Positions 1 to 8,807 of a stretch of DNA of 64,000 nt are shown in pieces. Below the pieces are notes generated by a model that saw nothing but the letters and a program-made list of their open reading frames with translations, was not told where the DNA came from and made no database searches. The stretch comes from Tabrizicola aquatica (lineage in GTDB: Bacteria > Pseudomonadota > Alphaproteobacteria > Rhodobacterales > Rhodobacteraceae), in assembly GCF_002900975.1 (NCBI RefSeq), contig NZ_PJON01000002.1, forward strand, positions 372,001 to 436,000, written 5' to 3'. A program made the translations under genes and the position numbers. Every line of letters begins with the position of its first letter. Positions within the stretch are counted from its first letter, which is position 1.

Positions 1-74
1 TCGCGGATCTGGCCGTCGGCATCCAGGAGGCCGGGTTTTTCCTGGCCCTGCGGCCCGTAGCGGAGAAGTTTCAT
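1..74 (-). CDS. Fumarylacetoacetate hydrolase family protein, N-terminus only
   Basis: Only the first 24 or so codons lie in the window. The reverse strand reads MKLLRYGPQGQEKPGLLDAD from an ATG at 74-72, and this resembles the N-terminus of FAH-family proteins (2,4-diketo-3-deoxy-sugar-acid hydrolases, ureidoglycolate lyases). It starts 47 bases after the stop of the SDR gene on the same strand, so the two are probably co-transcribed. With the neighbouring lactonase and sugar ABC transporter, a role in a non-phosphorylative sugar-acid pathway is plausible. The catalytic part is outside the window, so substrate and exact class cannot be given. The family call rests on a short peptide. Confidence 0.65.
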   Translation of the reverse strand, partial: MKLLRYGPQGQEKPGLLDADGQIR

Positions 75-121
75 CTGGTCATCCCTGTCGGTTATACTGA
101 CATGTTAGCGGGCGGCGCCGG

Positions 122-865
122 TCAGGCCAAGGGCGGAAGCCCGGCGGCGGCGCGAAGGTCGGGGTTGCGCACGTCCAGTTCGGACCCTGCAAGCGGATCG
201 GCAGCGGGTGTGCAAAGCCAGGCGATGGCCCGGGCGGGTTCGTCCGCAGGGGCCAGGCTGGCGCGGGGCAGCTTGGAGACCGGGTTGATCCCGCTGGCAC
301 GAATGGTGCCTTGCATGTCGGTATCCACAACACCGGGCGCGAAGCCGAAGATGCGGATGCCGTGGTCGCCATACTCCATATGGACCGAGCGGGTCAGCAT
401 GGCGAGCCCCGCCTTGCCGGCGCAATAGGCGCTCCACCCTTCTTGCGGGCGGTGGGCGGCGCCGGAGGAGAGGTTGACGATGGTGCCGCCGCCGCGCTGG
501 ACCATGTGGCGCAGCGCAAGCTGCGTCGCGTGGAAGGCGGCGGTCAGGTTGGTGTCGATGTTGCGGGCCCAATCCTCGACCTGGATATCCAGGATGCGGC
601 CGATGGGACCGATGATCCCGGCGTTGTTGATCAGGATGTCGAAGGGCTGCTGAAACAGCGTGGTCATTGCCAGCCGGTCGGTCATGTTGGCGACATGGCC
701 GGTGGCGATGACCGGGCCAAGTTCACGCTGCGCGGCGGCAAGGTTGGCGGCGCTGCGGGCGGTGAAATGCACCGTCGCACCGGCCTGGGCCAGGGCGCGG
801 ACGGTGGCCAGGCCAATGCCGCGATTGCCGCCGGTCACAAGGGCGGTCTTGCCGGTCAGGGTCAT
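122..865 (-). CDS. SDR-family NAD(P)-dependent oxidoreductase
   Basis: This 247-residue protein is a classical short-chain dehydrogenase. It has the nucleotide-binding TGGNRGIG motif at residues 11-18, the NNAG motif near 80-83, a catalytic Ser at about 133-134, and the YxxxK pair at Tyr147 and Lys151. The ATG at 865 has a good ribosome-binding site (GGAGGA) just upstream. It lies upstream of the FAH-like gene on the same strand and close to an SMP-30 lactonase and a sugar ABC transporter, so it probably oxidises a sugar or sugar acid. The substrate cannot be read from the sequence. Confidence 0.9.
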   Translation of the reverse strand: MTLTGKTALVTGGNRGIGLATVRALAQAGATVHFTARSAANLAAAQRELGPVIATGHVANMTDRLAMTTLFQQPFDILINNAGIIGPIGRILDIQVEDWARNIDTNLTAAFHATQLALRHMVQRGGGTIVNLSSGAAHRPQEGWSAYCAGKAGLAMLTRSVHMEYGDHGIRIFGFAPGVVDTDMQGTIRASGINPVSKLPRASLAPADEPARAIAWLCTPAADPLAGSELDVRNPDLRAAAGLPPLA

Positions 866-1005
866 GGCGGTCCTCCGTATGGTCGGGGGGCAGGGTGTCG
901 TCTTGCGGCGGGATGGGCAAGATGGAACCGATGGTCACCGGCCGGGGTTGATGCGATACCGCGCACCGGCGAGATTGTCGCCCGGGCAGTGGTCGGAGGT
1001 TCGCA

Positions 1006-2106
1006 GTGCGGCGCTTTATCCTGGTGATGATCGTGGCGCTTTCGGCCTGCGCGCAGCGAGGGGACTTTGCCCACGTGCCAGAAGGCGCGGAAATCGAGGC
1101 GACCGAGGCGATCTTTGTCGGCACGACGCGCAAGGCCGGGGATGCAGGCTATGGCCGCGAACGGTCGGTTGATGCAAGCTTCCTGCGCTATGACATCGCC
1201 ATCCCGGCCGACCGCGATCCGGGAGAGCTGACCTGGCCCCCCCGGCGCGGCAAGCCGAACGTGGCCAAGCATTTCCTGACGCAACAGGCGTTGCTGTTCG
1301 ACGGTTCCTCCTCGTTCCGCAATGCCCTGCGCGAGGCGATGCGGGTCAGGGGCCAGACCGATGCCGTGGTCTATGTCCACGGGTTCAACACCAACATGGC
1401 TGAAGGAGTCTACCGGGTCGCGCAGATGCACCACGACCTTAAGGTGCCGGGGGTGGCGGTGCATTATGCCTGGCCCTCGCGCGGGTCGGCGCTGGGCTAT
1501 GTCTATGACCGGGATTCGATGCTGTATTCGCGCAGCGGGTTCGAGGACCTGCTGGACGAGGTCGCGGGGGCGGGCGCGAAGGATATCATCCTGGTCGCCC
1601 ACAGCATGGGCGCGGCCCTGACGATGGAGACGCTGCGCGACATGGCGCTGCAGGGGTCGCCGGCGCTGGACCGGGTGGCGGGGGTGATCCTGATCTCGCC
1701 CGACCTGGACCTGGACGTGTTCCGCAGCCAGGCCAAGGATATCGGCGAGTTGCCCCAGCCCTTCGTCGTCTTTGGCAGTTCGCGCGACCGGATTTTGGGG
1801 ATTTCGGCCACCATCTCGGGCACGGGAGAGCGGCTGGGGAACTTGGACAGCGTGGCCGCGATCTCGGACCTGAAGGTGACGTATCTGGATACGGCCGCCT
1901 ACAGCACGGGCGACGGGCACCTGAACCTGGGCGAGAACCCGGCGCTTCTTAGCCTGTTTGCCGGGCTTTTGGGGATCGACGAGGCGTTCCGGGCCGATGC
2001 GCGGGCGCGGGTGGGCCTGCTGCCGGGCCTGGTCCTGACGGTGCGCAATGCGACCGAGGTGATCCTGACCCCGGTCGGGCAACTGGGCGAGCCACGGGGC
2101 CGGTAG
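1006..2106 (+). CDS. DUF900 alpha/beta-hydrolase lipoprotein
   Basis: This 366-residue protein starts with GTG at 1006, six bases after GGAGG. The N-terminus has a short hydrophobic stretch ending in the lipobox LSAC, so it is probably a lipoprotein. The body matches the DUF900 esterase-like alpha/beta-hydrolase family: VYVHGFNTN around residue 123 is the oxyanion-side His-Gly motif, and VAHSMGAAL around 197-205 is the nucleophile elbow with Ser in HSMG. It sits on the opposite strand between the SMP-30 gene, whose stop is two bases away, and the SDR gene. It therefore interrupts an otherwise same-strand catabolic locus. The natural substrate of the family is not established. Confidence 0.82.
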   Translation: MRRFILVMIVALSACAQRGDFAHVPEGAEIEATEAIFVGTTRKAGDAGYGRERSVDASFLRYDIAIPADRDPGELTWPPRRGKPNVAKHFLTQQALLFDGSSSFRNALREAMRVRGQTDAVVYVHGFNTNMAEGVYRVAQMHHDLKVPGVAVHYAWPSRGSALGYVYDRDSMLYSRSGFEDLLDEVAGAGAKDIILVAHSMGAALTMETLRDMALQGSPALDRVAGVILISPDLDLDVFRSQAKDIGELPQPFVVFGSSRDRILGISATISGTGERLGNLDSVAAISDLKVTYLDTAAYSTGDGHLNLGENPALLSLFAGLLGIDEAFRADARARVGLLPGLVLTVRNATEVILTPVGQLGEPRGR

Positions 2107-2108
2107 GC

Positions 2109-3020
2109 TCACGGTGTCTGGGCGCCGGGGACGGCAAGGTAGACGGCGTAAAGCGAGGTCGTCGCGGTGATGAAAAGGCGGTTCCTGCGGGGGCCGCCGA
2201 AGGTGAGGTTGGCAACCGCTTCGGGAACCAGGATCTTGCCAAGGCGGGTGCCGTCGGGGGCAAAGCAATGCACCCCATCGGCGGCCGAGGACCAAAGGTT
2301 GCCGCGCGCATCGGTGCGGATGCCGTCGGGGATGCCGGCGTCGATGTGTGCAAAGACGCGCTGGTTGGTCAGTTTCCCCTGCCCTGCATCGAAGGCGAGG
2401 ATATGGCGCGGGGCGTCGGGCTGGTGGCTGGCCCCACTGTCGGCGACGTAGAGGGTGCGCTCGTCCGGTGACAGGCAAAGGCCATTAGGTTGCAGGAAAT
2501 CCTGCGCCACGCGGTCAAGCTGGCCGGTGGGCGACAGGCGATAGACGCCGCGCACGGGTTGCTCGGGTTCGGCCTGAAAGCCTTCGTAGTCAGAGAGGAT
2601 GCCGTAGGTCGGATCGCTGAACCAGATCGCGCCGTGGCTGTCCACGATCACGTCGTTCGGCGCGTTCAGGCGCTTGCCTTGGAAGCTGTCGGCCAGGGTG
2701 GTGAGGCTGCCGTCGATCTCGGTCCTTGTGACGCTGCGGGTGCCGTGCTGGCAGGTGACAAGGCGGCCCTGTCGGTCGCGGGTCTGGCCGTTGGCGAAGT
2801 GTGAGGGCTGTCGGAAGGTGGTGATGGTGCCCGGCCCGCCGGTCGCGTCCTGGGACCAGCGCAGGATGCGCTGGTTCGGGATGTCGGAGAAGAGGAGGCA
2901 CTGGCTGTCGGCGAACCAGACCGGGCCTTCTGCCCAACGGCAGCCCGAGGCAAGGCGGTCAAGCTGGGCCGAGCCGATGGTCAGGTCAAGGAAGCGGGGG
3001 TCGTCGATATGATAGGTCAT
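2109..3020 (-). CDS. SMP-30/gluconolactonase family lactonase
   Basis: This 303-residue protein belongs to the SMP-30/regucalcin/gluconolactonase beta-propeller family. It has the N-terminal metal-ligand segment WAEGPVW near residues 29-35, NAPNDVIVDSHG with the conserved Asn-Asp pair, and the propeller repeats SDPTYGI and QPNGLCLSPDE. Such enzymes hydrolyse sugar lactones formed by sugar dehydrogenases. Its ATG overlaps the stop of the permease gene by four bases, so it is the last gene of the ABC transporter operon. Together with the nearby SDR and FAH genes it suggests oxidation to a lactone, hydrolysis and later cleavage. The sugar is unknown. Confidence 0.9.
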   Translation of the reverse strand: MTYHIDDPRFLDLTIGSAQLDRLASGCRWAEGPVWFADSQCLLFSDIPNQRILRWSQDATGGPGTITTFRQPSHFANGQTRDRQGRLVTCQHGTRSVTRTEIDGSLTTLADSFQGKRLNAPNDVIVDSHGAIWFSDPTYGILSDYEGFQAEPEQPVRGVYRLSPTGQLDRVAQDFLQPNGLCLSPDERTLYVADSGASHQPDAPRHILAFDAGQGKLTNQRVFAHIDAGIPDGIRTDARGNLWSSAADGVHCFAPDGTRLGKILVPEAVANLTFGGPRRNRLFITATTSLYAVYLAVPGAQTP

Positions 3021-3955
3021 GGGCGCCCCCCTTTGCGGCCCGAGGCCAGCAGGATCACGGCGATGATGATGAGGCCGGTCAGGATCAGCCGATACCCGGC
3101 CTGAAACTGGTAGGTGTTCAGCATCGACACGATGAGGAACATGAACAGCCCCGCGCCCCAGATGCCGGGGACGTTGGAGTCTCCGCCTGCCACTGCGCTG
3201 CCGCCGATCACGACGACAGCGATGGACATCAGAAGATATTCGTTCCCCATGTTCAGCGCCGCCCCGCCCGAGAAGCAGGAGAGCAGGAACCCCGCCAGCG
3301 CGGCAAGGGTGGCGCAGAGGACATAGGTCGCCAGACGCACGCCGTCCACGGGCACCCCGGCCATGCGGGCGGCGGGCAGGCTTTGGCCGATGGCGGCGAC
3401 CTGGCGGCCGTAGACGGATCGGTTGAGAAGAACCCAGGCGGCGATGGAGACGGCAAGGGCGACCAGGGCGACATTGGGCACCGTGAGGGTGCTGGAGGTG
3501 GTGAAGCTGGCCAGGCTTTCGGGCGGCTTGATGCGGATGCCGCGGTTCGACCAGATCGCGATGGACTGGATGATGAAGCTCATCGACAGGGTGGCGATGA
3601 TCGGCGGGATGCGCAGGGCCTTGATGAGCGCGTAGTTCGCCAGGCCCACGGCGATGCCGACGCCAAGGGTGGCGAGGAGACCAGGGATCACCATCCCCTC
3701 GGCCCCGTCCATCAGCTTTAGCGCCAGGGTTCCGGCCAGGGTCATGGTGGCGGGGACCGACAGGTCGATGTTGCCGGGGCCAAGGGTGATGACGAACATC
3801 TGCCCGATGCCGACAAGCACCGAGAAGGCGGCAAAGGTCAGCGCGGCCTCGGTCAGGCCACCGCTGGCGGCGCCTTTGGTCACCCAGATGGTTGCCAGCC
3901 AGACCAGACCGGCAGCAAGGAAGGACCAGGCCCAGGGGCGGTTTAGGGCTTTCAT
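3017..3955 (-). CDS. Sugar ABC transporter permease (RbsC type), second copy
   Basis: This 312-residue inner-membrane protein has about nine hydrophobic segments and the family signature region GNIDLSVPATMTLAG near residue 62, typical of RbsC-type permeases (BPD_transp_2). It overlaps the preceding permease gene and the following SMP-30 gene by four bases each, so translation is probably coupled. Two non-identical permease genes beside one double ATPase suggest that the membrane channel is a heterodimer rather than the RbsC homodimer. The imported substrate is probably a monosaccharide or derivative. Confidence 0.9.
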   Translation of the reverse strand: MKALNRPWAWSFLAAGLVWLATIWVTKGAASGGLTEAALTFAAFSVLVGIGQMFVITLGPGNIDLSVPATMTLAGTLALKLMDGAEGMVIPGLLATLGVGIAVGLANYALIKALRIPPIIATLSMSFIIQSIAIWSNRGIRIKPPESLASFTTSSTLTVPNVALVALAVSIAAWVLLNRSVYGRQVAAIGQSLPAARMAGVPVDGVRLATYVLCATLAALAGFLLSCFSGGAALNMGNEYLLMSIAVVVIGGSAVAGGDSNVPGIWGAGLFMFLIVSMLNTYQFQAGYRLILTGLIIIAVILLASGRKGGRP

Positions 3956-4878
3956 CTGCGCGCCTCCAGCCGGTTGAAGAGGAGGCGGAGCGCCAGGACC
4001 AGGATCAGGATCGCGCCTTGTGCCCCGATCTGCCAGTCAGGCGAGATGCGCAGGAAGGACAGGAACGATCCCGCCAGCGTCAGGGTCAGCGCGCCGATCA
4101 CCGCGCCGATGGGCGAGACGCGGCCGCCAATGAACTCACCCCCGCCAAGGATCACCCCGGCGATGGACAGAAGCGTGTAGCGCAGCGCGATGTTCGCGTC
4201 GGCCGAGGTGGCGAGGCCGACCAGCGCCATGCCCGCAAGCACGGCGAAGAAAGCCGCCAACGCATAGGCCGCGGCGCGCGTGGCGATGATCGAGGTGCCA
4301 GACCGGGCCACGGTGCGTTCATTCCCGCCCAGCGCGCGGATGCGGACGCCAAGGGTAGAGCGCATGACGATCAGGTGGGCAACGATGGCGATGAGGACGC
4401 TGGCGAAGATCGCCATGGGGGCCAAGGGTGGCTTCACCGTCATCAGAGTGCGCAACCACTCTGGCGAGGACCCCCCCGGCGCGGGCAGGATCAGGACGGC
4501 GAGGCCGGTCCAGACAAAGCTCATCCCCAGGGTGACGACGATGGAGGGCAGGTTGCGCAGGTGGATGATGACGCCAAGGCCGGCATAAACGGCGATGGCT
4601 GCGGCCAGGATCAACAGGCCCAGCGCGGGCGTGTCGTTCAGGAAGGTTGCGGTCACGCAGGCGACGAAACTGACGAAAGCGCCCATCGACAGGTCAAGGT
4701 CGTTCACCGCCATGATCAGCATCTGCGCGATGGTGGCCAGCGCGATAGGTACAGCGAGGTTCAGAAGGAGGTTCAGGCCGGTATAGCTGGCGGCGCGGGG
4801 TTGCATCCAGAACACGCCTGCAAGCAGCGCGACAAGGGCCATGACGGGAACCAGAAGGCGCAGGCGGTCGGGAGTCAT
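3952..4878 (-). CDS. Sugar ABC transporter permease (RbsC type), first copy
   Basis: This 308-residue multi-pass membrane protein carries the signature MAVNDLDLSMGAFVSFVAC near residue 56, equivalent to the LDLSVG region of RbsC-like permeases. It begins four bases inside the end of the ATPase gene (4875-6311) and ends four bases inside the start of the second permease gene. It is one half of the predicted heterodimeric permease. The closest family members transport ribose, xylose, rhamnose or autoinducer-2, but nothing in the sequence picks the substrate. Confidence 0.9.
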   Translation of the reverse strand: MTPDRLRLLVPVMALVALLAGVFWMQPRAASYTGLNLLLNLAVPIALATIAQMLIMAVNDLDLSMGAFVSFVACVTATFLNDTPALGLLILAAAIAVYAGLGVIIHLRNLPSIVVTLGMSFVWTGLAVLILPAPGGSSPEWLRTLMTVKPPLAPMAIFASVLIAIVAHLIVMRSTLGVRIRALGGNERTVARSGTSIIATRAAAYALAAFFAVLAGMALVGLATSADANIALRYTLLSIAGVILGGGEFIGGRVSPIGAVIGALTLTLAGSFLSFLRISPDWQIGAQGAILILVLALRLLFNRLEARR

Positions 4879-6311
4879 GCGGCCCCCCGGTTCGATTCGG
4901 CGAAGGACGCCGCGAGGATGGCGTGTTCGCTGATCTCTTCCCCCACCAGTTCGGCGACGATGGCCCCCTCACGGAAAACATAGACGCGGTCGCACAGGCC
5001 CATCTCCTCCATCTCGGTCGAGTACCAGACGAAGGTGCGGCCGTGGTCGGCCTCGTCCCGGATGATGCGATAGACCTCTTGCTTGGTGCCGATGTCGACA
5101 CCGCGCATGGGGTCGTCCATCAGAACAACCGGGGCGCGGGTGGCCAGGGCGCGGGCGAAAAGGACCTTTTGCTGGTTGCCGCCAGAGAGGGAGAGGATCG
5201 GGTTTTGCAGGTCGGGCGTGCGGATGGCGATGCGGTCTTTCCAGGTGGCGGCCTGGGTCGCCTCGGCAGTCGGGCGGATCAGGCCGTGGCGGGCAAGGTC
5301 GGGCAGGGCGGCGGCGGTCATGTTCTTCAGGATCGACCAGAGGTCGAAGGTGCCGTTCAGCCGTCGGTCGCCGGCGACAAAAGTCACGGCGGGGGTGGCA
5401 GCGGGCCACCATTGCGGGGCGTGCGCCTCGTGCAGGGCCAGAAGCATCCGGGTCTGACCGTGGCCGCCAAGGCCGGAGAGGCCGACAATCTCGCCCTTGC
5501 GGGCGTGGAACGGAAGGCCATGGGGGAGGGTGAGGCGTAGTGCGTCGTCGCCGGTGATCTGCGCACGGCGGGCGGTCAGCTCTTTGGCCGACGAGCCCAT
5601 GGCTTGCACCAGCGATCCTTGGGTGAAATCGGCGGCGGGGCGGTCTGCGACGATGCGGGCGTCTTTCATCACGACGATGCGGGTGGCGGTGGACAGGATC
5701 TCGTCCAGGATATGGCTGACCAGGATCACCGCGCCGCCCTGGGCGATGAAGCGTTTGACATGGGCCAGAAGCTGCGCCGCAAGGCCGGCATCCAGCGACG
5801 AGGTGGGTTCGTCCAGGATCACCAGGCGCGGCGGCGCGGTGGGCGAGGAGAAGGCCATCGCGATTTCCACCATCTGGCGCTGGGCGATGGACAACTCGCC
5901 GACCTGGGCGCGGGGGTCGATGCCATGGCCGGGGAAAATCGCGTCAAGGCTGTCGCTGACGATCCGGCGGGCAGTTCCGCGCCAGCCGAAGGCGGGCAGA
6001 TCGCGGTGGGCGATGCGGGCGTTTTCGGTGATGGAGAGGTTGGGGCAGAGCGACAGTTCCTGAAACACGCAGCGGACGCCAAGGCTGCGCGCCCGGGCGA
6101 TGCCATAGGGCCCGTCGCCGACGCTGCCCGTCTGGGGCGTCAGGCCGCCGTTCAGGACCGAGATCAGCGTGGATTTCCCCGCGCCGTTATGGCCGACCAG
6201 GCCGATGCATTCGCCCGGCGCGATGGTCAGGGAAACGCCGTCCAGCGCCGTCACCTCGCCAAAGCGGACGGCAATGTCGTGGACCTGAAGCACGGGGTCT
6301 TGCATGGACAT
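4875..6311 (-). CDS. Sugar ABC transporter double ATP-binding protein (RbsA type)
   Basis: This 478-residue protein has two tandem nucleotide-binding domains, as in RbsA, XylG and MglA. The first has Walker A GHNGAGKS at about 38-45, the signature LSIAQRQMVEIA and Walker B LVILDEPTSSLD. The second has the degenerate P-loop-like GLSGLGGHGQT usual for this family, then LSGGNQQKVLFARAL and VVLMDDPMRGVD. The protein is slightly short for the family, which is about 500 residues. It starts with ATG about 54 bases after the binding-protein gene and overlaps the downstream permease gene by four bases. It energises import through the two permeases. Confidence 0.93.
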   Translation of the reverse strand: MSMQDPVLQVHDIAVRFGEVTALDGVSLTIAPGECIGLVGHNGAGKSTLISVLNGGLTPQTGSVGDGPYGIARARSLGVRCVFQELSLCPNLSITENARIAHRDLPAFGWRGTARRIVSDSLDAIFPGHGIDPRAQVGELSIAQRQMVEIAMAFSSPTAPPRLVILDEPTSSLDAGLAAQLLAHVKRFIAQGGAVILVSHILDEILSTATRIVVMKDARIVADRPAADFTQGSLVQAMGSSAKELTARRAQITGDDALRLTLPHGLPFHARKGEIVGLSGLGGHGQTRMLLALHEAHAPQWWPAATPAVTFVAGDRRLNGTFDLWSILKNMTAAALPDLARHGLIRPTAEATQAATWKDRIAIRTPDLQNPILSLSGGNQQKVLFARALATRAPVVLMDDPMRGVDIGTKQEVYRIIRDEADHGRTFVWYSTEMEEMGLCDRVYVFREGAIVAELVGEEISEHAILAASFAESNRGAA

Positions 6312-6365
6312 GGGCCAGATTGGGCCGGGGCCGAAGGGCAGACAAGCCCCCCGGCCCCGCGCCGC

Positions 6366-7373
6366 TTACTTCGCGGCCTCGATCACCTGGATCGCGTCCT
6401 CCTGGCTGTATTCGACGTTGGCGACCCCGCCTTCGGGCGTGGTTTCCAGGTTCGCCTCCAGCGTGTCCTGGTCGATGCGCAGGAAGGGGACGGTCAGGTC
6501 CTTGGGCACGTCCTTGCCATCCAGGATCTGCTGCGCGACCCAGAAAGCCAGCGTCGAGACCCCCGGCGCGATGGAAACGGACATGGTGGTATAGCCGTTC
6601 GCGTCCTTCTGTTCCTTCCACCACTTCAACTCATCCTGGCGGTTGCCCATGATGATGATCGGGGTCGGACGACCGGCGGCGGCGAAGGCCTGGGCCGCGC
6701 CATAGCCGTCCCCGCCTTGCGTAACCACGGCGGCGATTTCGGGCAGCGAGGGCAGGATGCCCGCAACAGCCTTTTGCGCCACGTCCTGCGCCCAGTCGCC
6801 GTGGACGGAGCCGGCGATGGTGAAGTTCGGGTTCTCCTCCACGCCCGCATGGATGCCGGCCGAGATCGCGTCGTCAACGAAAACGCCGGCCAGGCCGCGG
6901 ATTTCCAATAGCGCGCCGCCATCGGGCATGGCGGTCTTCAGATAGTCGAGCTGGCTTTTGCCCATCGCCTCGAAGTCCACCGCCACGCGCCAGGCGCAGG
7001 GTTCATCCACGATGCCATCGAAGGACACGACGATGATCCCGGCGTCGCAGGCTTCCTTGATCGCACCGTTCAGCGCGGTGGGCGAGGCGGCGTTGACGAC
7101 GATGGCGTCATAGCCTTGCAGGATCATGTTCTGGATCTGCGCGGCCTGTTCGGTGGCCTGGTTTTCCGCCGTGGTGAAGGCGTCGGCGGCAGCCACGACG
7201 CCATCGGTCACAGCTTGGCCGGTGACCTTGGCCCAGCTTTCCAGCATCGCCTGGCGCCAGGAGTTGCCGGCGTAGTTGTTCGACAGCGCGATCCGCTTGT
7301 CCGAGGTGTCGGCGAAGCCGGTCCCGGCCAGACAGGCCAGCGCGGCGGATGCCATGAGAATGGTGCGAGTCAT
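6366..7373 (-). CDS. Periplasmic sugar-binding protein of ABC transporter
   Basis: The open frame runs far upstream, but the start chosen is the ATG at 7373. It follows a strong GGGAGGAA ribosome-binding site and gives a signal peptide MTRTILMASAALACLAGTGF with cleavage after FAD. The mature protein is a periplasmic-binding-protein-like (Peripla_BP_4, RbsB-type) protein of about 315 residues: KRIALSNNYAGNSWRQAM at the start, DAIVVNAASPTALNGAI, and VVSFDGIVDEP. It is the first gene of the ABC operon and defines substrate specificity. The divergently transcribed sensor kinase gene begins about 200 bases away, so the two may share regulation. Confidence 0.92.
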   Translation of the reverse strand: MTRTILMASAALACLAGTGFADTSDKRIALSNNYAGNSWRQAMLESWAKVTGQAVTDGVVAAADAFTTAENQATEQAAQIQNMILQGYDAIVVNAASPTALNGAIKEACDAGIIVVSFDGIVDEPCAWRVAVDFEAMGKSQLDYLKTAMPDGGALLEIRGLAGVFVDDAISAGIHAGVEENPNFTIAGSVHGDWAQDVAQKAVAGILPSLPEIAAVVTQGGDGYGAAQAFAAAGRPTPIIIMGNRQDELKWWKEQKDANGYTTMSVSIAPGVSTLAFWVAQQILDGKDVPKDLTVPFLRIDQDTLEANLETTPEGGVANVEYSQEDAIQVIEAAK

Positions 7374-7476
7374 CTGGTTCCTCCCGTTGGTGTTCTGATG
7401 GGCCAGGTCCTCCTCCCGGCGGGGAAAGGATGGAAGGAAAGCCGCAGCGCGGATAGGGCGGAACCGGCACGGCGTT

Positions 7477-7512
7477 TGCGGGATCACGCAGCCGCAGTGC
7501 GGGAAACCGCAG
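7477..7512. promoter_or_regulatory. Pair of operator-like dyads between transporter and two-component genes
   Basis: Two similar 15-mers, TGCGGGATCACGCAG at 7477 and TGCGGGAAACCGCAG at 7498, start 21 bases apart, about two helical turns. Each has dyad symmetry (TGCG...CGCA and TGCGG...CCGCA). They lie in the 207-base gap between the divergent binding-protein and histidine-kinase genes. A regulator dimer, perhaps the NarL-type regulator encoded at 8804, could bind both. This is inferred from pattern alone. Confidence 0.45.
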
Positions 7513-7580
7513 GAACGGTGCTGACTGCGCCATGGCATGCGGGCCGGGTTCTGGCATGATGGGCGCCAGGAGGATGCCGC

Positions 7581-8807
7581 ATGGAGTTTGCCCCGCGTGA
7601 GTTGATCGACCGGTTCTTCGCCATCACGCGGCTGCTGGCGGGGCAGCTGGATTTCCGCTCCGCCATCCAGGCGGTGGCGACCGAGGTGGCGCAGATCCTG
7701 CCGCATGACCATCTGGACGTCTGCATCCTGCAAGGCGACGGGCGGTTTCATACGGCCTATGAAAGCGGCATCCAGACCGGGTGGAGCCGGAACACCCTTG
7801 GCCCTGTGCAGGACAGCCCGATCCGCGCGCTGCTGGTGGGCGAGGTGGATCATATCCTGACCGTCGATGCCTGTGCCGATCCGCGCTTTGACCCCTTGGC
7901 ACCGGGACATCGGCCGATCTTCGAACATGGGCTGCGGTCGCGGCTGCATGTGCCGATGATGGTGCATGGCGAGATCATCGGCGCGCTGAGTTGTTCGCTG
8001 CTGGCGCCGGGGGCTTATGGGCCGACCGACCTGCGCCACGCCCGCTATATCGCGGACCTGCTGGCGCCGTATTTCTTTGCGCTGCGCGCCTCGCGCCAGG
8101 CGCAGGCGGCGCTGGTGACCGAAGCCGAGGCGCGGGCGCGCGAAGAAGGGCTGCGGCTGGGTGCCCTGCGGCTGACCGAGGCGCTGGAGGGTGAGCGGCA
8201 AAGGATCGGGATGGACCTGCACGACCAGACGCTGGCCGACCTGACCCGGCTGGTACGTCGGCTGGAGCGGCTGGGGCAATCCGGGCCGGTCGGGCCCGAG
8301 GCGCTGGAGCCGGTGACACGCGGCCTGCACGCCTGCATGCAGGACCTGCGGCAGATCATCGAAGAGGCGAAACCCTCGGTCCTGCAGCTGTTCGGCTTTG
8401 CCGATGCGGTCGAGAACCATCTGGAACGATCCGTCCGCGACAGCGGGCAGGCGCTGGACTGGCGGCTGGAGGATGCCAGCAGCGGGGCCTTCGACCGGCT
8501 GGACCCCAAGGTCTCGATCGCGCTGTTCCGCATTGCGCAAGAGGCGGTGAACAATGCAGTCCAGCATGCCGAAGCCGCCAGTCTGGTGGTGGAGTTGCGC
8601 GGCGACGGCGGGCCAGAGATTGTGGTGACAGACGACGGCCGCGGCTTTGGCGGCAAGCGGGCGCGGCGGGGCAGCGGGATCGACAACATGAAAACGCGGG
8701 CGCGGTTGATCTCGGCCCGCTTCGCGCTGGAGCCGGGGCCAGAGGGGCTGGGTACGCGGGTGACGATCCGGCTGGCAGATGGGGCGGGAAGGATGGCGGC
8801 GGAATGA
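7581..8807 (+). CDS. GAF-domain sensor histidine kinase (NarX/UhpB type)
   Basis: This 408-residue protein has no obvious membrane segment. Residues about 20-165 look like a GAF sensory domain. The dimerisation domain is of the HisKA_3 class, with the phospho-accepting His214 in GMDLHDQ. The catalytic domain follows, with N-box QEAVNNAVQHA and G-boxes DDGRGFGG and GSGIDNMKTRA. The ATG at 7581 follows an AGGAGG motif. It overlaps the response-regulator gene by four bases and diverges from the sugar transporter operon. A cytoplasmic GAF sensor suggests response to an internal metabolite or redox state. Control of the transporter is inferred from position. Confidence 0.9.
   Translation: MEFAPRELIDRFFAITRLLAGQLDFRSAIQAVATEVAQILPHDHLDVCILQGDGRFHTAYESGIQTGWSRNTLGPVQDSPIRALLVGEVDHILTVDACADPRFDPLAPGHRPIFEHGLRSRLHVPMMVHGEIIGALSCSLLAPGAYGPTDLRHARYIADLLAPYFFALRASRQAQAALVTEAEARAREEGLRLGALRLTEALEGERQRIGMDLHDQTLADLTRLVRRLERLGQSGPVGPEALEPVTRGLHACMQDLRQIIEEAKPSVLQLFGFADAVENHLERSVRDSGQALDWRLEDASSGAFDRLDPKVSIALFRIAQEAVNNAVQHAEAASLVVELRGDGGPEIVVTDDGRGFGGKRARRGSGIDNMKTRARLISARFALEPGPEGLGTRVTIRLADGAGRMAAE

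Noticed and set aside
5604-6911. 435-residue forward frame over the ABC ATPase and binding-protein genes
   Set aside because: It is a GC-rich antisense shadow; the reverse strand has Walker, signature and Walker B motifs in frame.
6366-8567. 733-residue version of the sugar-binding protein
   Set aside because: The extra N-terminal 398 residues run antisense through the histidine kinase gene. The ATG at 7373 has a strong ribosome-binding site and a signal peptide.
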